Below are positions 23,626 to 29,879 of a stretch of DNA of 39,049 nt, piece after piece. How positions within the stretch are numbered: the first letter of the stretch is position 1; each line of letters opens with the position of its first letter. The DNA is from an uncultured Collinsella sp. Lineage in GTDB: Bacteria > Actinomycetota > Coriobacteriia > Coriobacteriales > Coriobacteriaceae. Both the position numbers and the translations under genes were made by a program. The DNA lies in the NCBI GenBank assembly GCA_902470345.1, contig CABRGB010000012.1:1-39049 (forward strand), read 5' to 3'. Under the pieces are notes generated by a model that was given only the letters and a program-made list of their open reading frames with translations, was not told the DNA's origin and did no database searches.

Positions 23626-23844
23626 GTGAAGAAGGAAGACGCAATTGAGCTCGAGGGTACGGTAAAGGAGCCGCTGCCCAACGCCATGTTTAAGGTTGAG
23701 CTCGAGAACGGTCATTCGGTTCTGTGCAACATTTCTGGCAAGATCCGAATGAATTACATCCGCATTCTCCCCGGTGACAGGGTTGTCGTGGAGCTTTCCC
23801 CGTACGACCTGACCCGCGGCCGCATCACCTATCGCTATAAATAG
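23626..23844 (+). CDS. infA: translation initiation factor IF-1
   Basis: A 72-residue single OB-fold protein that binds the 30S A site during initiation. KEDAIELEGTVKEPLPNAMF and GKIRMNYIRILPGDRVVVEL are diagnostic. The GTG at 23626 gives exactly the usual 72 residues; a TTG two codons upstream is less likely. The ribosome-binding site (AGAGAAAGA) is weak. rpmJ follows after a 150-base structured spacer. Confidence 0.95.
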   Translation: MKKEDAIELEGTVKEPLPNAMFKVELENGHSVLCNISGKIRMNYIRILPGDRVVVELSPYDLTRGRITYRYK

Positions 23845-23854
23845 CGGCACGCAT

Positions 23855-23910
23855 ACACGCACTCCTTTTCCGACTGCAGGCTTAGCTCAACCTACGGTCG
23901 GTTTGCGTGT
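23855..23910 (+). other. structured spacer between infA and rpmJ
   Basis: ACACGCA (23855-23861) and TGCGTGT (23904-23910) pair across an inner CCGAC/GTCGG stem (23870-23874, 23897-23901). No T tract follows. It belongs to the same pattern of stems between ribosomal genes in this window. Confidence 0.4.
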
Positions 23911-23994
23911 GAAGACCAGCCATAGTTTTAAACGCCTGCGGCTGGGCGAGTAGATAGTAGGGAAGTAGTTTGAGCGCTACCGAAAGGAAGAACG

Positions 23995-24108
23995 ATGAAG
24001 GTACGTCCTTCGGTCAAGAAGATGTGCGATAAGTGCAAAATCATTAGGCGCCATGGCAAGGTCCTCGTCATTTGCGAGAACCCCCGTCATAAGCAGCGTC
24101 AGGGTTAA
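23995..24108 (+). CDS. rpmJ: 50S ribosomal protein L36
   Basis: A 37-residue protein, MKVRPSVKKMCDKCKIIRRH then GKVLVICENPRHKQRQG, the standard zinc-binding L36 with Cys in CDKC, a Cys in VICENP and His in PRHKQ. It is one of the smallest ribosomal proteins. GAAAGGAAG lies before the ATG. rpsM begins 14 bases after the stop. Confidence 0.97.
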   Translation: MKVRPSVKKMCDKCKIIRRHGKVLVICENPRHKQRQG

Positions 24109-24122
24109 GAGAGGAGACTACG

Positions 24123-24497
24123 TTGGCCCGTATTAATGGTGTCGACCTCCCGCGTGAGAAGCGCGTTGAGATCGGTCTGACCTACATTTACGGCATCGGC
24201 CGCACCACTGCGACGAAGATTTGCGTCGAGTGCAACGTTAACGTGGATACGCGCGTTAAGGACCTCACCGAGGATGAGGTTAACGCCATCCGCGATTATA
24301 TCGACAAGAACCAGATCATGGTTGAGGGCGACCTCCGCCGTGAGCGCAACCAGAACGTCAAGCGCCTTATGGACATCGGCTGCAATCGCGGCCTTCGTCA
24401 CCGCAAGGGCCTCCCGGTCCGCGGCCAGCGCACCCACACTAACGCTCGTACCCGCAAGGGCCCGAAGCGTCAGATCGGTGCTAAGAAGAAGAAATAA
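24123..24497 (+). CDS. rpsM: 30S ribosomal protein S13
   Basis: A 124-residue S13. ARINGVDLPREKRVEIGLTY and the C-terminal LPVRGQRTHTNARTRKGPKR are diagnostic. It contacts the P-site tRNA and bridges to L5. The start codon is TTG, with GAGGAG nine bases upstream. It opens the alpha-operon part (S13, S11, S4, alpha, L17). Confidence 0.97.
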   Translation: MARINGVDLPREKRVEIGLTYIYGIGRTTATKICVECNVNVDTRVKDLTEDEVNAIRDYIDKNQIMVEGDLRRERNQNVKRLMDIGCNRGLRHRKGLPVRGQRTHTNARTRKGPKRQIGAKKKK

Positions 24498-24511
24498 GGA
24501 GCGCTAGATAG

Positions 24512-24916
24512 ATGGCTACTGCTAAGAAGAACGTTCGCGCTGCCCGTCTGAAGCGCGCGGACCGTAAGAACATTTCCGTGGGCCAGGCTCACATTCGTTC
24601 TACGTTCAACAACACGATCGTTTCGATCACCGATCCCCAGGGCAACGTCATTTCCTGGAAGTCGGCTGGCCAGGTGGGCTTCAAGGGCTCCCGTAAGTCC
24701 ACGCCGTTCGCTGCCCAGATGGCTGCCGAGGCTGCTGCCAAGCAGGCCATGGAGCACGGCATGAAGAAGGTTTCCGTCTTCGTCAAGGGCCCCGGCTCCG
24801 GTCGTGAGACCGCCATCCGCTCCCTCCAGGCTGCTGGCCTCGAGGTCTCGAGCATCCAGGACAAGACCCCCATTCCGCACAACGGCTGCCGCCCCAAGAA
24901 GCGTCGCCGCGTGTAA
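24512..24916 (+). CDS. rpsK: 30S ribosomal protein S11
   Basis: A 134-residue S11. GQAHIRSTFNNTIVSITDPQ and the C-terminal TPIPHNGCRPKKRRRV are family hallmarks. It forms part of the 30S platform near the Shine-Dalgarno helix. AAGGAG precedes the start, and 14 bases separate it from rpsM. Confidence 0.98.
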   Translation: MATAKKNVRAARLKRADRKNISVGQAHIRSTFNNTIVSITDPQGNVISWKSAGQVGFKGSRKSTPFAAQMAAEAAAKQAMEHGMKKVSVFVKGPGSGRETAIRSLQAAGLEVSSIQDKTPIPHNGCRPKKRRRV

Positions 24917-24935
24917 CTGAAAGGATCGTATCAAT

Positions 24936-25532
24936 ATGGCAATCGACAGGACTCCTGTTCTTAAGCGCTGCCGTCAGCTCGGGATCGATCCCGCTGAGCT
25001 CGGTTACAGCAGCAAGAAGGAATCTATCCGTCAGCCCAAGCGCCGTCGCAAGGAATCTGAGTACGGCATGCAGCTGCGCGAGAAGCAGAAGGTCAAGTTC
25101 ATCTATGGCGTTCTGGAGAAGCAGTTCCACGGCTACTTCAACAAGGCCCGTAAGATGAACGGCGTCACCGGTGAGAACCTCATGATTATCCTTGAGTCTC
25201 GCCTCGACAACGTCGTCTTCCGTCTTGGCTTCGCCCGCACCCGCAAAGAGGCTCGTCAGTCCGTCCGTCACGGCCACTTCACCGTGAACGGCAAGCGCGT
25301 GGACATCCCGTCCTACCGCGTCAAGGCCGGCGACGTCGTCGCTGTCGGCGAGAAGTTCCGTGACCTCCTCCCCATCAAGGAGGCCCTGATTTCCTCCGAG
25401 CGTTTCGAGGTCCCTGGCTGGCTCGAGGTCGATATCGAGAAGCTGTCTGGTAACGTGCTCGCTCTGCCGACGCGTGAGCAGATCAGCGGTGATATCAACG
25501 AGCAGCTCATCGTCGAGCTCTACTCTAAGTAG
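24936..25532 (+). CDS. rpsD: 30S ribosomal protein S4
   Basis: A 198-residue S4 with an S4 RNA-binding domain in the middle (LESRLDNVVFRLGFARTRKE, then VRHGHFTVNGKRVDIPSY). It lacks N-terminal zinc-binding cysteines, having one Cys (KRCRQLG). S4 starts 16S rRNA assembly and in many bacteria represses the alpha operon. AAAGGA lies upstream of the ATG. Confidence 0.98.
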   Translation: MAIDRTPVLKRCRQLGIDPAELGYSSKKESIRQPKRRRKESEYGMQLREKQKVKFIYGVLEKQFHGYFNKARKMNGVTGENLMIILESRLDNVVFRLGFARTRKEARQSVRHGHFTVNGKRVDIPSYRVKAGDVVAVGEKFRDLLPIKEALISSERFEVPGWLEVDIEKLSGNVLALPTREQISGDINEQLIVELYSK

Positions 25533-25564
25533 TCCATCCGGGCTGCTGAGGCTGGAGGTAATAC

Positions 25565-26506
25565 ATGTCAGAATTCATTAGGCCTCAGGTTCAGGTCGAA
25601 GAGATTAACGAGACGTCTGCTCGTGTCTCCGTCGAGCCGCTCGAGCGTGGCTACGGCGATACGCTGGGTAACTCCCTTCGTCGCGTTCTTCTGTCCTCGC
25701 TCGAGGGTGCCGCCGTCGAGGCTATTCAGATCGATGGCGCGCAGCACGAGTTCATGACCATCCCTAACATGGTCGAGGATGTCACCGACATCGTCCTGAA
25801 TGTCAAGGGTCTTGTCTTCAGGGCTCTCGGCACGACCGACGAGGCGACCGCCACCATTTCGGTTGACGGCCCCTGCGAGGTCACCGGTGCGGACTTCTTT
25901 ATTCCGTCCGAGTTTGAGCTGGTCAACCCCGAGCAGCACATCGCTACGCTCACCGAGGGTGGCCATCTCACCATGAGCATGCGCATCGGCTATGGCCGCG
26001 GCTATGTCTCTGGCGAGGCTAACAAGCGCGACAACGATCCCATCGGTGTGATCCACGTCGACTCGCTGTACTCGCCGGTGTCCCGTTGCGCCAAGCTCGT
26101 TGAGGCTTGCCGTGTCGGTCAGCACACCGACTACGACCGCCTTGTCCTCGAGATCGAGACCAACGGCTCCATCGCCCCGCGCGACGCCGTGGTCCAGGCT
26201 GCCAATATCATCAACCAGCATATGGCTGCCTTTATGAACCTTGCCGAGACCCCCGAGGTCGAGGAGGAGGCTTCGATCTTCGCTCCCGAGGTCACCAACG
26301 ACAACGCCGAGCTGGACAAGCAGATCGAGGATTTGGACCTTTCCGTCCGTTCCTACAACTGCCTTAAGCGCGCCAGCATTCACTCGGTCCGTCAGCTCGT
26401 TGAGTTCTCGGAGAACGATCTGCTCAACATCCGTAACTTCGGTGTTAAGTCGATCGAGGAAGTGAAGGACAAGCTTGAGTCCATGGGCCTGAGCCTGAAG
26501 GCTTAA
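25565..26506 (+). CDS. rpoA: RNA polymerase alpha subunit
   Basis: A 313-residue alpha subunit, normal length. The N-terminal dimerisation domain includes ERGYGDTLGNSLRRVLLSSL. The C-terminal domain, which binds UP elements and activators, includes LDLSVRSYNCLKRASIHSV and NFGVKSIEEVKDKL. An acidic linker lies between them. GGAGG lies upstream of the ATG. It forms the core enzyme with beta, beta' and omega. Confidence 0.98.
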   Translation: MSEFIRPQVQVEEINETSARVSVEPLERGYGDTLGNSLRRVLLSSLEGAAVEAIQIDGAQHEFMTIPNMVEDVTDIVLNVKGLVFRALGTTDEATATISVDGPCEVTGADFFIPSEFELVNPEQHIATLTEGGHLTMSMRIGYGRGYVSGEANKRDNDPIGVIHVDSLYSPVSRCAKLVEACRVGQHTDYDRLVLEIETNGSIAPRDAVVQAANIINQHMAAFMNLAETPEVEEEASIFAPEVTNDNAELDKQIEDLDLSVRSYNCLKRASIHSVRQLVEFSENDLLNIRNFGVKSIEEVKDKLESMGLSLKA

Positions 26507-26536
26507 TGCTTCGCATATTTGAGGAGAAACTAGACC

Positions 26537-27004
26537 ATGCGTCATAACGTTAAGAAGGGCCTGAAGCTCGGCACCGATGCGAGCCACACCAAGGCCATGA
26601 AGAAGAGCCTGGCCAAGGCCCTCTTCGAGAACGACCGCATCAAGACCACCGAGACCCGCGCTAAGGCGCTGCGTTCGGTCGTCGATCCGATCATCACCTG
26701 GGCCAAGAAGGGCGACCTGCACTCTCGTCGTCTGGCCATCGCCAAGCTCGGCGATAAGCAGCTCGTTGCCGAGATTTTCGACAAGGCTGCCCAGGGCATG
26801 TGGCAGGACCGCAACGGCGGTTACACCCGCATCATGAAGCTTGGTAACCGTAAGGGCGACAACGCTCCTATCGTTATCATGGAGCTCGTCACCGAGCCTT
26901 GCACGCCTAAGGCCAAGAAGGCTGCTCCGGCCCCCAAGAAGGCCGCTGCTCCCAAGAAGGTTGAGGCTGCCGAGGAGGCTCCTGCTGAGGAGACCGCTGA
27001 GTAG
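26537..27004 (+). CDS. rplQ: 50S ribosomal protein L17 with Ala/Lys/Glu tail
   Basis: A 155-residue L17. MRHNVKKGLKLGTDASHTKA and TTETRAKALRSVVDPIITWA are diagnostic. The core ends near residue 120; the last 35 residues are a low-complexity tail of Ala, Pro, Lys and Glu (KKAAPAPKKAAAPKKVEAAE), an extension seen in many actinobacterial L17 proteins. It is the final gene of the ribosomal block and is followed 26 bases later by a classic terminator. Confidence 0.98.
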   Translation: MRHNVKKGLKLGTDASHTKAMKKSLAKALFENDRIKTTETRAKALRSVVDPIITWAKKGDLHSRRLAIAKLGDKQLVAEIFDKAAQGMWQDRNGGYTRIMKLGNRKGDNAPIVIMELVTEPCTPKAKKAAPAPKKAAAPKKVEAAEEAPAEETAE

Positions 27005-27030
27005 ACAATCCGTCTGCATAGGCTATATTC

Positions 27031-27061
27031 GAGGGGTACGTTCGCGTACCCCTCTTTTTTT
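27031..27061 (+). terminator. rho-independent terminator after rplQ
   Basis: GAGGGGTACG and CGTACCCCTC form a 10-bp perfect stem with a TTCG tetraloop, followed by seven T. It ends the ribosomal protein operon. Confidence 0.95.
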
Positions 27062-27096
27062 GTCGCGATACCGTTGATTGTTTGTTGGGAGCGCCC

Positions 27097-27921
27097 ATGA
27101 CCGCGCCGTCTGATTTTAATTCGATTCCAGAGCTCGATGCCACGCTCGTATTCCGCGTGGCCTACGATGGCTCATCGTATAGCGGATTTGCCGAGCAGCC
27201 GGGCCAGACGACCGTTGCGGGCGAGTTGCGCCGTGCTATCGAGACGCTCCTGCGCCGTCCGATCGACCTGACGTGTGCGGGTCGTACCGATGCCGGCGTG
27301 CATGCGGTGGCGCAGTACATCAGCGTGCCCGTAACGGACGCTGAGCTGGCTCTGACGCGCCGTAGATGGCTGAGGGCTATGGATGCCCTCCTGCCCAAAG
27401 ATATTGCCATAAACGAGGTCTACAAGGCCCGTAAAGGCTTTTCCGCACGCTTTGATGCGCGTTCCCGTACGTATACGTACCGCATTGCCGATCGCGATGC
27501 GCGACCCGTGCTCTCGCGCGGTGCAGTGTGGTGGCATCGCTACCCATTGGATGTTGAGGCGATGTCTGCGGCCTGTCCTGCGCTGCTGGGCGAGCAGGAC
27601 TTTAAGAGCTTTTGCAAGGTCGCCTCTGCCGTGGGCAAGCCTACGCACCGCTGCGTGATGCGTGCCGAGTTTGGCCACGAGGTCGCTTTTGGCGAGGATA
27701 TCCTGACCTTCACTATCGAGGGCAACGCATTTTTACATTCGATGGTGCGCACTATTGTGGGCACGCTCGTGGAGATTGGCATGCATCGTCGCGATCCCGA
27801 GTGGATGCGCGAGGTCATTGATGCCTGCGACCGTACCGCTGCGGGTCCCACGGCGCCTGCCTGCGGCCTTACGTTTATGGGTGTGGATTACGGCCCCGAC
27901 GAGCTTGTCGTGCTCGATTAG
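27097..27921 (+). CDS. truA: tRNA pseudouridine(38-40) synthase
   Basis: A 274-residue TruA. The catalytic Asp is Asp65 in CAGRTDAGVHA. VAYDGSSYSGFAEQPG and the C-terminal GNAFLHSMVRTIVGTLVEIG are family motifs. It isomerises uridines in the tRNA anticodon stem-loop. The ATG at 27097 is supported by GGGAG upstream; the TTG five codons earlier overlaps that site. It is a frequent companion of rplQ, though here a terminator separates them, so it has its own promoter or relies on read-through. Confidence 0.95.
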   Translation: MTAPSDFNSIPELDATLVFRVAYDGSSYSGFAEQPGQTTVAGELRRAIETLLRRPIDLTCAGRTDAGVHAVAQYISVPVTDAELALTRRRWLRAMDALLPKDIAINEVYKARKGFSARFDARSRTYTYRIADRDARPVLSRGAVWWHRYPLDVEAMSAACPALLGEQDFKSFCKVASAVGKPTHRCVMRAEFGHEVAFGEDILTFTIEGNAFLHSMVRTIVGTLVEIGMHRRDPEWMREVIDACDRTAAGPTAPACGLTFMGVDYGPDELVVLD

Positions 27922-27973
27922 GGGAGTGCTCGGCGCGTCCGTGCCTGGCACATACTATGTGTGAGCTGCGCGT

Positions 27974-28002
27974 GTGCAACATCTGTTCTTGGCGTGCAAC
28001 AT
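27974..28002. promoter_or_regulatory. two 9-bp direct repeats upstream of the glycosyltransferase-like gene
   Basis: GTGCAACAT occurs at 27974-27982 and 27994-28002, exactly 20 bp apart (about two helical turns). The arrangement resembles a pair of operator half-sites. The regulator is unknown. Confidence 0.35.
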
Positions 28003-28082
28003 GTTAGGCGGCTCGTTGCTTTTATAGCCCGGGTGTACCATGAACGACGGTTTGATTTGGCGCTGTCGAGAGGACGGAAAAC

Positions 28083-29123
28083 TTGGTTCGACGTGGTTCG
28101 CATCCGCGACTTTCGGTGATCCTTATTGTTGAGGGTTCGCCCAGCTATGCGATGCGCGCGCTCGAGAGCGTCCAGAACCAAGACCTCTATGACCTCCAAA
28201 TTGTCGTTGTTTGTCGCGACGTTGCACCGGGTGTGCGCCATTCGCTCGAAGTTGCCGCAGACAGGGATATTCACATCGATTTGATTGACGTCGAGGATTC
28301 GGCGCGCGGAGCATGTCTCAAGGCCGGTTTTGCCGCCTCGCGTGGATTGCAGATTGTTGCCATGAACGCCGACGAGTGGTTTGCCCCACAGTCCCTTTCC
28401 AAGATGGTCGATGTTGCGTGCGATGCTGCGGCAGACATGGTGATTCCCACAGCATCGCTCGACCGCTATGACGCTCATCGTGAGCGCCATTCGCGCGTGC
28501 TGGATGCCAGCTCTCTTGCGATCGATGACCGTGCTTCTTTGGCGGCTGGTCTGTCTCAGATGATTTCCGGCGGCCTGATTGCCCAGACTTCCGGTGTGAT
28601 GTACAGCCGCTCGTTGTTCGAGACGTGTTTGTCGCGCGGCCGTGCGCTTCGCTCGATTGGGTTTATGACATGCGCCCTTTCGCAGGCGCAGCGCATATCC
28701 GGGTGCGGTGACGCCTGTTTCCATGTGGTGGCGCCACGGCTTACAGATGCTTTTGACCCCACATTGTTTGCCAAGCTTACCGATGACGCCCGGGCGCTCG
28801 ACGAGCTTACTGATTCGCTTGTAGAGGCGGGCGGTGACACGCAGCTAAAGGTGGCGAGCCATATGTTTTACTTCGCCGGGCTGGTCGCCTGCATCGAAAA
28901 TTTGTGCTTGAGCCCGCATGGGGTTTCTTCAATTGAGCGTTCCGCTCGAATGCGTGATATGCTCGAGGCATCTAGAACTCGTCAGATGGCTGCGGCACTC
29001 AAGGATAACCATCGTGGACTCGGCCTGTTGTTTGGACCGATTGCCAGTGCCAAGCCTGCGCGTTGCGTGATGTATACGCACCTGGCCGCTTTTTTTAACC
29101 GGACGGGCGTCAAAACTGCTTAA
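28083..29123 (+). CDS. family 2-like glycosyltransferase
   Basis: A 346-residue protein whose first 110 residues match the GT-A fold of family 2 glycosyltransferases: LSVILIVEGSPSYAMRALES, then QIVVVCRD, and MNADEWF where the family has its DxD-like metal and nucleotide-sugar motif. The rest (residues 120-346) has no recognised domain and no clear membrane helix. Substrate and product are unknown; envelope glycan is a guess. It starts at TTG preceded by AGAGGACGG; no ATG or GTG nearby is better placed. It stands alone between truA and argR. Confidence 0.7.
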   Translation: MVRRGSHPRLSVILIVEGSPSYAMRALESVQNQDLYDLQIVVVCRDVAPGVRHSLEVAADRDIHIDLIDVEDSARGACLKAGFAASRGLQIVAMNADEWFAPQSLSKMVDVACDAAADMVIPTASLDRYDAHRERHSRVLDASSLAIDDRASLAAGLSQMISGGLIAQTSGVMYSRSLFETCLSRGRALRSIGFMTCALSQAQRISGCGDACFHVVAPRLTDAFDPTLFAKLTDDARALDELTDSLVEAGGDTQLKVASHMFYFAGLVACIENLCLSPHGVSSIERSARMRDMLEASRTRQMAAALKDNHRGLGLLFGPIASAKPARCVMYTHLAAFFNRTGVKTA

Positions 29124-29133
29124 GACGGCTATG

Positions 29134-29165
29134 TTCGAAACAATCTTGCATGGAATTGTTTCGAA
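29134..29165. other. 11-bp perfect inverted repeat between the glycosyltransferase-like gene and argR
   Basis: TTCGAAACAAT and its exact complement flank the 10 bases CTTGCATGGA. There is no T run, so it may be an operator upstream of the argR promoter or a weak 3' end for the preceding gene. Confidence 0.5.
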
Positions 29166-29176
29166 ATGCGTTCTTA

Positions 29177-29206
29177 TTCACAAATACCATCAAATAGCGC
29201 TAAACT
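29177..29206 (+). promoter_or_regulatory. probable argR promoter
   Basis: TTCACA (29177-29182, five of six -35 bases) and TAAACT (29201-29206, four of six -10 bases) lie 18 bases apart in an AT-rich stretch, 50 bases upstream of the argR start. ATTCA half-sites at 29176-29180 and 29206-29211 overlap it and resemble ARG-box halves, consistent with autoregulation. Confidence 0.5.
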
Positions 29207-29255
29207 ATTCAATTACTGATTGATTGTCTCCGCCATCTATGGAGTGAGGTTTTGT

Positions 29256-29693
29256 ATGGCTAAAAAACGCAATGGGCGCCAGGATGCCATCAGAGATATC
29301 GTGCGCAACAAGGATGTTCGCACGCAGCGCGTACTGGTGGACGAGCTTCGCGCTATGGGTTTCGATTGCACGCAGGCAACCGTTTCGCGCGACATTGCCG
29401 ATATGGGTCTGCGCAAGCTTCCCGAGGGTATCTATGTTCTGGCCGAGGACTTGCATCTGCAGCGTATGGTTTCCGAACTGGTAACGGGCGTTCTGCGCAC
29501 CGACAACCTGGTTATGATCAAGGCTCAGCCCGGCACCGCTTCGGGCATTGCCGCCGCGGTCGATGCCGCCGAGCTGCCCGATGTGCTGGGCTCGCTCGCC
29601 GGTAATGACACCATCTTGGTTATCGCCCAGACCGCCGAGGACGGCGAGCGCCTGGAGGCCCTCATCAACAAGCTGAGCAACTCTCGTAAGTAG
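29256..29693 (+). CDS. argR: arginine repressor
   Basis: A 145-residue ArgR. The N-terminal winged helix includes QRVLVDELRAMGFDCTQATV and SRDIADMGLRKLP. The C-terminal arginine-binding and hexamer-forming domain contains GTASGIAAAVDAAELPDVLG and GNDTILVIAQT. With arginine it represses biosynthetic genes and often activates arginine catabolism. No arginine genes adjoin it here. The ATG has GGAGTGAGG upstream. Two hairpins follow. Confidence 0.95.
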   Translation: MAKKRNGRQDAIRDIVRNKDVRTQRVLVDELRAMGFDCTQATVSRDIADMGLRKLPEGIYVLAEDLHLQRMVSELVTGVLRTDNLVMIKAQPGTASGIAAAVDAAELPDVLGSLAGNDTILVIAQTAEDGERLEALINKLSNSRK

Positions 29694-29746
29694 GCGAGGT
29701 GGCGCGTGAGGATAGCGCCGTACGAGCGCATATAGCGACTTTTATG

Positions 29747-29778
29747 GGGCGTCGACGATGGTCGGCGCCCTGTTTTTT
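29747..29778 (+). terminator. terminator of argR
   Basis: GGGCGTCGAC pairs with GTCGGCGCCC (one G-T wobble) around GATG, followed by TGTTTTTT. It is 53 bases past the argR stop. Confidence 0.85.
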
Positions 29779-29819
29779 GTCGCATCGTGTTGAGGCGTGT
29801 ATGAGGTTTCTCGTGACCA

Positions 29820-29859
29820 AAAGGCGCCCGAGCAGCTTTCGATCTGCTCGGGCGCCTTT
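29820..29859. terminator. bidirectional terminator between argR and the penicillin-binding protein gene
   Basis: AAAGGCGCCCGAGCAG and its exact complement make a 16-bp stem around CTTTCGAT. T-rich tails exist on both strands (TTTGTTT and CCTTTTGG). It lies 20 bases beyond the stop of the minus-strand gene, which is its main client. Confidence 0.9.
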
Positions 29860-29879
29860 GTTTGGCTATGGCTTGGTGC

